Shown here piece by piece: positions 32,861 to 41,695 of a DNA stretch of 64,000 nucleotides. The position numbers and the translations under genes were made by a program. The stretch comes from an uncultured Chryseobacterium sp. Its GTDB lineage: Bacteria; Bacteroidota; Bacteroidia; Flavobacteriales; Weeksellaceae. The notes beneath the pieces were generated by a model. It did not search any database. It worked only from the letters and a program-made list of their open reading frames with translations, and was not told where the DNA came from. Within the stretch, counting starts at the first letter, position 1. Each line of letters opens with the position of its first letter. The DNA lies in the NCBI GenBank assembly GCA_913778505.1, contig CAJYWD010000036.1, positions 62,001 to 126,000 of the forward strand, given 5' to 3'.

Positions 32861-35104
32861 ATGACAACTCCGGCAAGAATCACACTTATTTTTACGATGC
32901 TAATGAGCATCAGCGTATGGTCTCAGACTACCATTTCAGGAAAAGTGACCTACAAGAATAAAGCCCTGAAAGACATTAATGTGACGCTTAGAGACACCTA
33001 CGACGGCGCCACCACAGATGCTGATGGTAATTATACTTTCAGCACCACGGAAACAGGAGAGAAGATATTGGTCTTCTCCGGAAAAGACTACGATGAGGTA
33101 GAAATGCCCGTGACAATTGAAGGTAAAAATATTTTGATGAATGCCACCTTGAAGGAACAGATCAGCGAAATCAATGCGGTGGTGATCACGGCCGGAAGCA
33201 TAGAAGCGAGTGATAAGAAACGTGCAACCGCACTACTGACACCACTGGATGTTTATACCACAGCAGGAGCCAACGGGCAGATATCCTCAGCTTTGGGTTA
33301 TTTGCCGGGCGTTCAGAAAGTGGGAGAGAGTGAAGGTCTTTTTGTGAGAGGCGGAACCGGCTCGGAAACCAAAATATTTATGGACGGGAATCTGGTCAAT
33401 AATTATTTTACCAATTCGGTGCCGGGAATCGCGGGGAGAGACCGTTTCAACACCTCATTGTTCAAAGGCAATGTATTTTCCAGTGGTGGCTATTCAGCGG
33501 TTTATGGACAAGCTTTGTCATCAGTTTTGATTTTGGAGAGTGTGGATTTGCCCGAGACTACATCGTTTGATTTCGGTGTTTCTCCCATCTTCCTGAGCGC
33601 CAATTACCAGAAATTAAACCAAAAAAAGACAGCATCATGGGGCGTGGCGGGCAACTATTCCAACCTTGGATTGATGGGCAAAATCTTCAACTTCAATACA
33701 GATTTTGAGAAATATCCTCAGGGTTATGGCTTCGACGGCAATTTTAGAATCAAGACTAAAAAAGGCGGTTTTATCAAATATTACGGCAGTGTGGATGCCA
33801 ATGAACTTTCGGTAGGTTCTCAAAGTCTGGAGCCTGGATCCGACAGAAACCTGGTCAGTCTCAAGGGACAGAATACCTATCACAATCTGTCTTACAAAGA
33901 GAAGTTCGGAAAGTATCTGCTAAATATCGGCACATCGTACACCTATAACTCCAGTGATTTAGGTTTTGCGACTTTCAAAGATAATACTGAGCAGTCCAAT
34001 ATACCTATTAATAATCAGTCCAATTACATCAACGCTAAAGCGGTGGTCGAGAGAAAAATCAGCAGAGCCAGTATACTACGCGCCGGATTTGAACTTAACA
34101 ATGCGGACGAAACAATGCAGTATGGCACTTTTGAAAGAAATTATAAGGATTTGACATCATCTGTGTTTGCAGAGACCGATCTGATTTTTACCAATAATCT
34201 GACTGCCAAAATTGGAGCAAGAACGGAACATTCTTCCTATCTTAATCAATGGAATTTCTCACCGAGAGCAGCCTTAGCCTACAGAATTTCTAAAGACTGG
34301 ACTACTTCATTTGCTTATGGCATCTTCTATCAGAATCCGGAAAGCAAATATCTTTACAGCAAGAATTTTAATTTCCAGAGAGCCGACCATTATATTCTCC
34401 AGGTTCAGAAAAATTCCGATGGCAGAACGCTGCGTTTTGAAGCCTTTTACAAACAATATGATGAGCTGATCAAAACCACCGCACTTTCCAACCTCAATCC
34501 TGCGATTCCGAACAATCAGTACCAGGTCGCTTATGACAACGGCGGGAACGGCTACGCAAAAGGCATCGAACTGTTCTGGAGAGACAAGAAAACCTTCAAA
34601 GACATTGATTACTGGCTCACTTATTCTTACCTGGACTCCAAAAGAGACTTTTTAAACTATCCTTTTAGTTTAGCACCCAATTTTGCTTCAAAACACACTT
34701 TAAGCGCTGTTGCTAAAAAGTTTGTGACGGACTGGAAAACGGGTTTTAATCTTTCTTATACTTATTCCAAAGGAAGACCTTATTATAATATTATGACAAA
34801 GGAAGAAAATGGAAAATGGATTAATTATATAGAAGATTCCGGAAGATTAAAAGATTACAGCGGACTGAATTTCAGCATCAATTATGTTCCAAGCATTGGC
34901 AAGACCGATTCAAAATCCTTTACGGTATTTGTGCTGAGCATCAATAATATCCTGGGCAGTAAAAATATCTATGGCTATAATTATTCCGCCGACGGACTGA
35001 GAAGGAGTGCAGTCGTACCACCAGTCAATACTTTTGTTTTTGTAGGTGTTTTTGTAAGCTTCGGTGTGGATAAGACCAATGATGCGATCAATAATAATTT
35101 GTAA
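32861..35104 (+). CDS. TonB-dependent receptor with carboxypeptidase-like regulatory domain
   Basis: 747 residues. A signal peptide (MTTPARITLIFTMLMSISVWSQ) is followed by a CarboxypepD_reg-like beta domain (about 23-95; GKVTYKNKALKDINVTLRD), a plug domain (about 110-220; LGYLPGVQKVGESEGLFVRGG) and a beta-barrel to the C terminus. It is shorter than SusC-type receptors and has no SusD neighbour, so a small-molecule, metal or siderophore substrate is more likely than glycan. The C terminus (DKTNDAINNNL) does not end in the usual aromatic residue. It is preceded by a good promoter and divergent from sodC. Confidence 0.88.
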   Translation: MTTPARITLIFTMLMSISVWSQTTISGKVTYKNKALKDINVTLRDTYDGATTDADGNYTFSTTETGEKILVFSGKDYDEVEMPVTIEGKNILMNATLKEQISEINAVVITAGSIEASDKKRATALLTPLDVYTTAGANGQISSALGYLPGVQKVGESEGLFVRGGTGSETKIFMDGNLVNNYFTNSVPGIAGRDRFNTSLFKGNVFSSGGYSAVYGQALSSVLILESVDLPETTSFDFGVSPIFLSANYQKLNQKKTASWGVAGNYSNLGLMGKIFNFNTDFEKYPQGYGFDGNFRIKTKKGGFIKYYGSVDANELSVGSQSLEPGSDRNLVSLKGQNTYHNLSYKEKFGKYLLNIGTSYTYNSSDLGFATFKDNTEQSNIPINNQSNYINAKAVVERKISRASILRAGFELNNADETMQYGTFERNYKDLTSSVFAETDLIFTNNLTAKIGARTEHSSYLNQWNFSPRAALAYRISKDWTTSFAYGIFYQNPESKYLYSKNFNFQRADHYILQVQKNSDGRTLRFEAFYKQYDELIKTTALSNLNPAIPNNQYQVAYDNGGNGYAKGIELFWRDKKTFKDIDYWLTYSYLDSKRDFLNYPFSLAPNFASKHTLSAVAKKFVTDWKTGFNLSYTYSKGRPYYNIMTKEENGKWINYIEDSGRLKDYSGLNFSINYVPSIGKTDSKSFTVFVLSINNILGSKNIYGYNYSADGLRRSAVVPPVNTFVFVGVFVSFGVDKTNDAINNNL

Positions 35105-35380
35105 TAATCGGAAGAAAGAGAATATAGAAAAGACTTAGATTCTATTGTATTTCTTTTAAAACTATATTAGTCAAATTTTTTAAGGACTGATATCTCGCAG
35201 ATCGAGCTGGTCAAGCCAATTTCTTAAATCCAATCAGCTAAATCGGTGAAATCAGCGAGGATTTTAAATAATCGACAGTTCAGTCATCAAAAAATACAGC
35301 TCAGCAGAATAAAATTTAAGCCAGAGAAAACACATTCTATCTTTGAATCAGAAATTAAAATAAACATAAAAAATACCACA

Positions 35381-36022
35381 ATGAAAAATCTAATCCTAAC
35401 AGCAGCCCTACTTTTCGTAAGTACAATCACATTGGCTCAAACCGCTTTCGAAAAAGCAATGACAGAAAAAATCGCTAAAGTAGAAGAACGAAAAACTGCA
35501 GACGAATTTACTGCTCTGGCCAATGATTTCGACAGAATCGGCACCAAAGAAGCCAACAATTGGCTGCCGTATTACTACGCCGCCTATGCCACCATCCAGA
35601 AAGGACGGGTGATGATGCGCTCCGGTAGTGCCATGGAACTGGATCCTGTGGCAGATCAGGCTGATCAATACATCGCCAAAGCGGAAGCGCTGAGCCCGGA
35701 CAATGCAGAGCTTTATATCCTGAAAAAGATGACCAGCGGCCTGCGGATGATGGCCGACCCGCGCTCCCGTTTTATGAGCGAAATGCCGATAGGCCAGGAA
35801 GCGCTGGCAAAAGCCCGGAAGCTGGATCCCAATAATCCGAGAATCACCATTTTGCAGGCAGAGGATACCTATTACACGCCGGAACAATTCGGTGGAAGCA
35901 AGGAAAAGGGGCTGGAACTGTTCAGGAAAGCATTAGATCAGTTCGCTGCTTACAAGACCAAAACAGCTTTGGATCCAAAATGGGGAAAAACGGAAGCAGA
36001 GTATTTCCTGAGCCAGAAGTAA
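35381..36022 (+). CDS. Secreted helical-repeat (TPR-like) protein, 213 aa
   Basis: The ATG at 35381 gives a clean signal peptide (MKNLILTAALLFVSTITLAQ); the frame stays open 45 codons upstream without sense. The mature part is helical with TPR-like spacing (NWLPYYYAAYATIQKG, ADQYIAKAEALSPDNAELYILK, GQEALAKARKLDPNNPRI). A TATCTTTG -7-like element lies at 35338-35345. The upstream gap (35105-35380) contains a repeat-like CGCAGAT...AATCAGC sequence but no gene. It may be co-regulated with the TonB receptor; the role is unknown. Confidence 0.75.
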   Translation: MKNLILTAALLFVSTITLAQTAFEKAMTEKIAKVEERKTADEFTALANDFDRIGTKEANNWLPYYYAAYATIQKGRVMMRSGSAMELDPVADQADQYIAKAEALSPDNAELYILKKMTSGLRMMADPRSRFMSEMPIGQEALAKARKLDPNNPRITILQAEDTYYTPEQFGGSKEKGLELFRKALDQFAAYKTKTALDPKWGKTEAEYFLSQK

Positions 36023-36043
36023 ACCTATCACCAGTCCTATTAG

Positions 36044-36071
36044 CCAGCACGGAATTCCGTGCTGGTTTTTT
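36044..36071 (+). terminator. Rho-independent terminator
   Basis: A perfect 22-bp palindrome (CCAGCACGGAA/TTCCGTGCTGG) followed by TTTTTTG, 22 bp past the stop at 36022. Confidence 0.92.
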
Positions 36072-36434
36072 GTTAGAATGCCAGCGGTCTTTGATTTTTA
36101 CGGCGACAAATTTTGTCGTATTACAAAACCCAAATCATTCATAATGAATGCAATATCATCTGTGATTTAACATAATCTATGCACTTGGATATCCTTTGTA
36201 TATCCGTTCTTCGAATGTTGTATATCCATTCTATATCCGTTGGTTATCCTATGTTCGATGCTCGTTCGATGGAGCATAATGTAAATTGTATCATTTGGCA
36301 AAGGAGAATTATGAAAATAAATAAATAAAATGGTTCTTCACCAAAAAGTATGGAAATGAATAATAAATCTTGAAATCAAAAATGGATGCATACAGACCAT
36401 TCTCTTAAAATATAGAAGGTTTTTAATTAATTTA

Positions 36435-36535
36435 CTCCGTAGGAGTGAAATCTTTGTAGTTTAAATATTGTTAGACCAACAAGAACGCCGGAGGTGTTCT
36501 ATCTTGTTACTCGGAGATATGCCACTCTTACGGAG
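36435..36535. repeat. Inverted-repeat intergenic element
   Basis: Arms CTCCGTAGGAGTG (36435-36447) and CACTCTTACGGAG (36523-36535) are inverted with one mismatch. Between them is an inner partial palindrome (GAACGCCGGAGGTGTTC). This is a REP-like element. Confidence 0.65.
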
Positions 36536-36736
36536 TGATATTTTCGGGGACAGGATTTTTACGACTACACAGATAAAACGCCTAGAGGCGTTCAAAAAAA
36601 ATTCATTTTGCTCTATAATGTAAGTAAAGAAATTCTAATTTCCACAATGAATGGCGAAGAGGCAATAAATTATTATACCTGGCGCAAGCGTCTTGCTTGT
36701 GCCCAAAGACAATCTGAGAAAAGCAAGATGCTCTCC

Positions 36737-37165
36737 CCGCTGCCGCACGAATCCTTTCGTGTGGATTTTTCTTAAAAAAAATTCTAAAATCATATTATTT
36801 TTTATCTTTATAAAAACATAAGATGATGAGTAGAAATTAAAAATTCCATAATCCAGAAGGTTTACCGCTGCGCAAAGTCTCATGACTTTGAGACCACGTT
36901 GAAACATCCAAACTCATTGGCATTAATAAAAACAACTTTATGGTTATCATTAAAGTCAATTTCAATAATCTTTTGTTTGCGGGAATACTTTTTTTTTTCT
37001 GTTATACTTTTGTGTTATTGCTCAAAGTCAGGAGACTTTGCGAAGCGGGGTACAGCAGTGCTATCAACTATTTTTGATGAAAAAGGTTATTGGACAATAT
37101 AGTTATTTTTAGGGTTTTTGATTTCTAAAATAACTGGCCACACGAAAGGATTCGTGCGGTAGCGG
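36737..37165. repeat. Outer 28-bp inverted repeat enclosing a MITE-like element
   Basis: Arm 36737-36764 starts CCGCTGCCGCACGAATCC; arm 37138-37165 is its reverse complement with one mismatch. The right arm ends 3 bp before the first Rhs codon at 37169. Each arm also folds on itself (CACGAA/TTCGTG). Confidence 0.8.
36865..37050. mobile_element. MITE-like element, copy 1 (186 bp)
   Basis: Ends in inverted repeats CCGCTGCGCAAAGTCTCATG... and its complement at 37018-37050, flanked on both sides by TA, as in mariner-type insertions. The interior (CATTGGCATTAATAAAAACA..., CTTTTGTTTGCGGGAATA) is shared with copy 2 at 39581. It encodes no protein. A TACTTTTG promoter-like word at 37005-37012 faces rightwards. 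Confidence 0.75.
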
Positions 37166-37168
37166 TGA

Positions 37169-38512
37169 AGCATTCTTGCTATCACAGATGAAGCAGGCAA
37201 CAAACTGGAGCAAAGACACTTTGATGCCTGGGGCAACCTTACCCATCTGAAGATTGGAACGCAGGCGACTATTACCGATAAAAACCAGATAAGAGATTAT
37301 TTATCTGGCGGAAATCTAATATTGAACCGAGGCTACACCAGCCACGAGTATTTTTCAGAACTAGGGTTGATTCATATGAATGGTCGCTTGTATGATCCAT
37401 TGTTGAGAAGATTCTTGAATGCTGATGAGAATATCCAGGATATGTTCAATACACAGAACTATAACAAGTATGGTTACGTTCTGAACAATCCGCTATTGTA
37501 TAATGATCCCAATGGTGAGTTTTTCCAATTTCTAATCCCTGTTTTCATATGGCTTGCAAGTAATGCGGCGGCCATTGGAACAGGAGCCTTGATAGGTGCA
37601 GCAATTGGTGCAGGGATGTATTTAGCACAAGGATTAATATCCGGCAATTTGAGTTGGGGAGGTTTTGCAAAAGCAGCCTTTATAGAAGGGCTCACGGGGG
37701 CAGTCTCAGGAGGCTTGGGTCAAGTCTTTAGTGCAAGTGGTTTTTGGGCAGCTGTTGGGAATGGTTCATTGGCAGGAGCCGGATCAGGAGGTGTTACTTC
37801 TTTAATAAATGGAACAAACTTTTTAGAAGGTGTATTAAAAGGAGCTGTGATTGGTGGAGCTGTTGCAGGGGTTAGTTTTACTATTAATTATTATGCTAAT
37901 GGATATAATAAACCTAGATATACAACTACTGATGATATAGCTATTGACGGAAGTCAAAATACTGAAGCAGATTTATCAACTATGCAACAAAATGTTAAAG
38001 ATGCAAGAAGTAATTTTACACCAGAAGAAATATCAAGTTATAAGATAAAAAGCGAAACGATTGGTCTAAGTGACAGTAATGGATTAATGCTAAATAGCAC
38101 TGATGGAAAGTTTAATGTGTTAGGAGAAACTAAACTTACTTTTGGGAGTGGTAAATCTACTATTGCTTATTCTACAAAGGCAGCCTCTAATCCACAAATA
38201 TTAGGAAGAGTAATGTCACACGAAACCGCCCATGCCTATTCTTTTGCTTTAGGTCTGCCCAATATAGAGATAGATGCTGCCAGACGCCTTGATTCTTCAT
38301 TAAACAGTGTAGAGCATATTGCAATTCGAAAATTAGAACATGTATATGCTAATAAAAATTATATACTTTCTAATTATTGGAAAAATGGATATATGGATAT
38401 GGATGTTATTAATATGACATTAAAGGCATTAAGACCAAATGAATTATTTCTTTATAATTATTCATATAATAAATTTTTTTCTATATTTAATAGAACGTTT
38501 AAATTTCGATAA
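37169..38512 (+). pseudogene. Headless Rhs C-terminal module 1 with zincin toxin domain
   Basis: An open frame starting right after a TGA (37166-37168) at the edge of the outer inverted repeat. It begins mid-protein (SILAITDEAGNKLEQRHFDAWGN), continues through the RHS core (GLIHMNGRLYDPLLRRFLNADEN, KYGYVLNNP, DPNGE), a Gly/Ala-rich hydrophobic stretch (about 37530-37900), then a toxin domain with HETAH (38219-38233), an HExxH zinc site, and a downstream HIAIRKLEHVYANKNY helix. The large YD-repeat shell is missing, and starts are limited to TTG 37322 or ATG 37378. Hence it is an orphan cassette, not a deliverable toxin. An exported candidate immunity protein follows 1 bp later. Confidence 0.8.
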
Positions 38513-38513
38513 T

Positions 38514-38975
38514 ATGGACAAAATTTTGTTTTTTTTTAGCCTTTTTATATTGTGTAATTGTTGTAATGCACAAAAAACGTTTGAATTTTACTTTAAAAGT
38601 GTTTCATATAAAAATAATATAGAAATGTCAGAATTTAGCTATGATAGTTCTTCCGGAATTTTATTTAATAGACGACCGGAACAAGTTATAATAAAACTTA
38701 ATGATGAAGATAAAATGAATATCTATAATTTCTATAAAAGTCTTGGTTTAAAAAGTAATTCCACATGTTTTACTGTTGAAGATCAAAATGAAAAAAACAG
38801 CTATAAAATTGATTTTATTAGTAAATCCGAGAAAAATAGAAATCGAAATAAAAACTGTAGTAGTGATAAAAAAGATGTAGATAAGCATTTACGACTCTAT
38901 ACTAAGATAAAGAATATTTTATATTCCAAAAAAGAATATAAGAAAGCATTTCCAGAGGAATTTGAATTATATTAG
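38514..38975 (+). CDS. Candidate immunity protein for Rhs module 1, exported, 153 aa
   Basis: 153 residues from the ATG at 38514, one base after the Rhs module stop, so translation is probably coupled. The N terminus MDKILFFFSLFILCNCCNAQ is a signal peptide; a lipobox at FILC (Cys14) or cleavage after CNA are both possible. The mature part is Lys/Asn/Ser-rich with SYDSSSGILFNRRPEQVIIKL. Envelope placement suggests that the metallopeptidase toxin acts in the periplasm or is trapped there. No family is recognised; the pairing is positional. Confidence 0.65.
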   Translation: MDKILFFFSLFILCNCCNAQKTFEFYFKSVSYKNNIEMSEFSYDSSSGILFNRRPEQVIIKLNDEDKMNIYNFYKSLGLKSNSTCFTVEDQNEKNSYKIDFISKSEKNRNRNKNCSSDKKDVDKHLRLYTKIKNILYSKKEYKKAFPEEFELY

Positions 38976-39127
38976 AGATTCCAAAACGAGTTATTATTTA
39001 ATATATAATATTCTTATGATTTTTAAGTAAGCTAATTTTTGAAAACCCGATAGCGAGGATTTGCAATCCGTGCTTTTAAAGAGTTTGCCCTGATGGTTTT
39101 CCAAATGCGAATATGGGATAGTGTGGA

Positions 39128-39256
39128 GCAGCACGAGCAAAAGTAAAAGGATTGTTAACTTCTGATATGAATAAATATACTTCAAAGACTTCAGAAACAA
39201 TTGACATGGAAACAAATACTGCAATGGCTGGTAAAACATACGTTGAGTGTCGATAA
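39128..39256 (+). pseudogene. Possible remnant of another toxin C terminus
   Basis: A 42-codon frame reading AARAKVKGLLTSDMNKYTSK, then TSETIDMETNTAMAGKTYVE and a stop, with no start. Codon-like composition suggests decayed coding sequence in an otherwise gene-free gap (38976-39529). The gap also holds a hairpin near 39041-39066. The origin is a guess. Confidence 0.3.
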
Positions 39257-39375
39257 CACGAAGTGGTAAAAATTTAGAGCAACGACATCAGGACAAATTT
39301 CAGTTACCTACTATAAAATGCTTTTAAAAGCTGGTATTTTTTAGGCAGCACAATTTTACACGAATATTACCCTAT

Positions 39376-39410
39376 AGCACGGATTTATAATCCGTGCTTT
39401 TTTATTTTTA
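39376..39410 (+). terminator. Terminator-like hairpin
   Basis: A perfect 10-bp stem AGCACGGATT/AATCCGTGCT with a 3-base loop and TTTTTTATTTTTA. The same GCGGATT/AATCCGC motif family occurs at 39041 and 41861. Confidence 0.7.
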
Positions 39411-39500
39411 TGCATATATAATTTTAGTTATTATATTCAGACCCAATAGTTATAAACTCGCTTTATCCCTGTCATAAAAAAATCAGAGTTTAATTTTTTG

Positions 39501-39578
39501 TATTTTTGGAAACATTCAAAAAATTAAAAATGAAAGTGAAATCAATCTTTGCAACTGCAGCCGTTTTTTTATATTGGT
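39501..39578 (+). pseudogene. 5' stub of a prolyl-oligopeptidase paralogue
   Basis: From a TATTTTTG promoter-like word (39501-39508) through an ATG at 39530, the sequence parallels 41944-42020 at roughly 80% identity. It encodes MKVKSIFATAAVFLYW versus MKFKSIIATAAVVFYT in the S9 peptidase at 41972. It is cut after the signal peptide by the MITE-like element at 39581. Confidence 0.8.
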
Positions 39579-39580
39579 AC

Positions 39581-39816
39581 CCCGCTGCGCAAAGTCTCCC
39601 GACTTTGAGCAACCACAAATAAACTCAATAGTGCGGATTCTCCCGACTTGAGCACACGTTTATGAAACATCCGAACTCATTGGCATTAATAAAAACAACT
39701 TTATGGTTGTCAGTTAAGTCAATTTCAATAATCTTTTGTTTGCGGGAATAATTTTTTTCATTTTTCTTTGATACATTTGTTTAATTGCTCAAAGTCGGGA
39801 GACTTTGCGCAGCGGG
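39581..39816. mobile_element. MITE-like element, copy 2 (236 bp)
   Basis: Terminal inverted repeats of 32 bp: left arm 39581-39612 (CCCGCTGCGCAAAGTCTCCC...) is the exact reverse complement of the right arm 39785-39816 (...GGGAGACTTTGCGCAGCGGG). TA dinucleotides flank both ends. The interior matches copy 1. The right arm starts with TTG, which is in frame with Rhs module 2, and a TACATTTG word lies at 39772-39779. Confidence 0.8.
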
Positions 39817-41281
39817 TAGTTATGAGATCATAAGAAACAACCAGACCGGTCAGGAGAAACATATGCTCTACATTGGCGGCACGCCATATGACAGCAATAT
39901 TGTATATTTAAAAAACTATGCGGAAAGCGGCGGGTCTTACAAATTTTTGCATAAGGATTATCTGGGAAGCATTCTTGCTATCACAGATGAAGCAGGCAAC
40001 AAACTGGAGCAAAGACACTTTGACGCTTGGGGAAATCTTACCCATCTGAAGATTGGAATGCAGGCGACTATAACCGATAAAAACCAGATAAGAGATTATT
40101 TATCTGGCGGAAATCTAATATTGGACCGGGGCTACACCAGCCACGAGCACTTTGCAGAAGTTGGCCTCATCCATATGAATGGCCGGCTGTATGACCCGCT
40201 CCTGAGAAGATTCCTGAATGCAGATGAAAACATCCAGGAGCCATACAACACACAGAATTATAATAAGTATGGCTATGTACTTAATAATCCGCTGATGTTT
40301 AATGATCCTACTGGAGAACTTTTTGGGTTAGACGATTTTCTGGCAGCTGTTATTATCGGCGCTGTTGTCGGTGCTTTAACTTATTCTGCGGGAGTGCTGA
40401 TTAATGGCGACTATTGGAATATTGGGAGTTTCTTAAAATCCACTATCTTTGGTGCCATATCCGGTGCGGTCACCTCCGGAATAGGTAATATTTTTACCCC
40501 CGCCGTTGGAACGACGCTTACACTGGGACAAGAAATAGTAAGTGGCATAGCACAAGGCGTTGTTCATGGCTTTGCTCAGGGGATTTTATCTTTAGTGCAA
40601 GGCGGTAGTTTTGAGCAGGCATTTGTGTCGGGAGCATTGGGTAGTTTAGGCGCATCAGCTTGGGGAATGGGGATGAAAGCGATGGGTTTTGCTGATGCTG
40701 CAAAAAGTGCTGTAGGTACAATTGGTTTTGGGGCATTAAGTGGCGGTGTAGGTTCTGCTCTTTCCGGTGGTAATTTCTGGCAGGGTGCAGTGATTGGAGG
40801 AATGGTTGCCGGGTTAAATCACGCGATGCATTCGATGTCGAATTCTATTGACAAAAAAGGATTTGATATTGATCCAGAACAAGCCAAAAATGATCCAGAA
40901 TTTTTTGAAAAATTACGACAACATTATGAAGCTAAAACAGGAAAAACTCTTAACTTAACAAAAGAGGAATTCTTGTATATGATGGATAAAGCAACTTCTA
41001 AAAAACTTATTGATTATGCAAATGCGAAATGTGTAAATGGAAATTGCACAGCAACAGTAGATTTCTACAAATCAAGCAGTAACGATTTAAAACTTTCTTT
41101 TGGTAGAGCCACAGTAAAATTTTATTATAATAAAAGTGGTTATGCTGTCATAAATGGATTTTATGATAATTATGATTTTGATCCAAAACCGTGGGGAACA
41201 AGAAGCACGGTAAATGAAATCATAACAAGAGCATATAGTGTTTATTCAAGCGGAAAAGCATTTGAAGTTAAATATCCGTAG
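39785..41281 (+). CDS. Headless Rhs C-terminal module 2 with unrecognised toxin domain
   Basis: The frame can start at TTG 39785 inside the MITE arm. Rhs-homologous sequence begins at codon 12 (SYEIIRNNQTGQEKHM), followed by HKDYLGSILAITDEAG, the RHS core (GLIHMNGRLYDPLLRRFLNADEN, NKYGYVLNNP, DPTGE), a long Gly/Ala-rich hydrophobic region and a C-terminal domain of about 120 residues (AKCVNGNCTATVDFYKSSSND..., GFYDNYDFDPKPWGTRS, NEIITRAYSVYSSG). It carries about 30 codons more Rhs sequence than module 1. The YD-repeat shell is absent, so it is an orphan cassette. The toxin domain is unknown to me. A membrane-anchored candidate immunity gene follows 3 bp later. Confidence 0.75.
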   Translation: MLKVGRLCAAGSYEIIRNNQTGQEKHMLYIGGTPYDSNIVYLKNYAESGGSYKFLHKDYLGSILAITDEAGNKLEQRHFDAWGNLTHLKIGMQATITDKNQIRDYLSGGNLILDRGYTSHEHFAEVGLIHMNGRLYDPLLRRFLNADENIQEPYNTQNYNKYGYVLNNPLMFNDPTGELFGLDDFLAAVIIGAVVGALTYSAGVLINGDYWNIGSFLKSTIFGAISGAVTSGIGNIFTPAVGTTLTLGQEIVSGIAQGVVHGFAQGILSLVQGGSFEQAFVSGALGSLGASAWGMGMKAMGFADAAKSAVGTIGFGALSGGVGSALSGGNFWQGAVIGGMVAGLNHAMHSMSNSIDKKGFDIDPEQAKNDPEFFEKLRQHYEAKTGKTLNLTKEEFLYMMDKATSKKLIDYANAKCVNGNCTATVDFYKSSSNDLKLSFGRATVKFYYNKSGYAVINGFYDNYDFDPKPWGTRSTVNEIITRAYSVYSSGKAFEVKYP

Positions 41282-41284
41282 TTT

Positions 41285-41689
41285 ATGAAAAAATATAAAA
41301 TGATAGTTCTTCTAATAACAGTATTGATAATTGTAGGGATTATTTTTTTTATTCAGAAGATAAGTTATAAAAACCGTATTGAGGAAGATTTTGGATTTAT
41401 GACAAGTGGTTTAAAACTTGAGAAAAAATCTGAAAAAGAAGAATGGTCGCCTAATGGAGACGGTGTAAAAATTCTAATTTTAAAATATGAAAATTTAAAT
41501 GACAATAAAAATTTAAACAGATTTCCTATTAAAGAAGAATTGCCACCAAATGAAATTCCAAAAGAGTTTTTATCCATTCCAAATGGTTATTATAAATGTA
41601 TTATTGATAAAAATGATAACAGGAATTTTAAAATATTGATAATTAACCCTGATAAAAAAGAAATATGTGTCTATTACCAAATAATGTAA
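41285..41689 (+). CDS. Candidate immunity protein for Rhs module 2, membrane-anchored, 134 aa
   Basis: 134 residues with an N-terminal transmembrane anchor (about 6-24, MIVLLITVLIIVGIIFFI) and a polar domain rich in Lys, Asn and Glu (KKSEKEEWSPNGDGVKILILKYENL, PNGYYKCIIDKNDNRNFKIL). The position 3 bp after the Rhs frame, and the terminator behind it, fit an immunity gene. The anchor suggests that protection is needed on the periplasmic side of the inner membrane. No family is recognised. Confidence 0.65.
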   Translation: MKKYKMIVLLITVLIIVGIIFFIQKISYKNRIEEDFGFMTSGLKLEKKSEKEEWSPNGDGVKILILKYENLNDNKNLNRFPIKEELPPNEIPKEFLSIPNGYYKCIIDKNDNRNFKILIINPDKKEICVYYQIM

Positions 41690-41695
41690 CTAACA

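Larger units (their letters stand above)
36072..37168. other. Gene-free region rich in inverted repeats, upstream of Rhs module 1
   Basis: About 1.1 kb without a supported gene. It contains repeated TATATCC(A/G)TT words (36180-36250), an inverted-repeat element (36435-36535), an outer inverted repeat (36737-37165) and a MITE-like element nested inside it (36865-37050). The short open frames here are made of repeat sequence and have no coding character. Confidence 0.75.

Noticed and set aside
36635..37102. Short open frames on both strands upstream of Rhs module 1
   Set aside because: They consist of inverted-repeat and MITE sequence and have no start context or homologous features.
38994..39239. 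An 81-codon minus-strand open frame between the Rhs modules
   Set aside because: Its hydrophobic composition is an artefact of AT-rich sequence; the plus strand there has the better candidate remnant.
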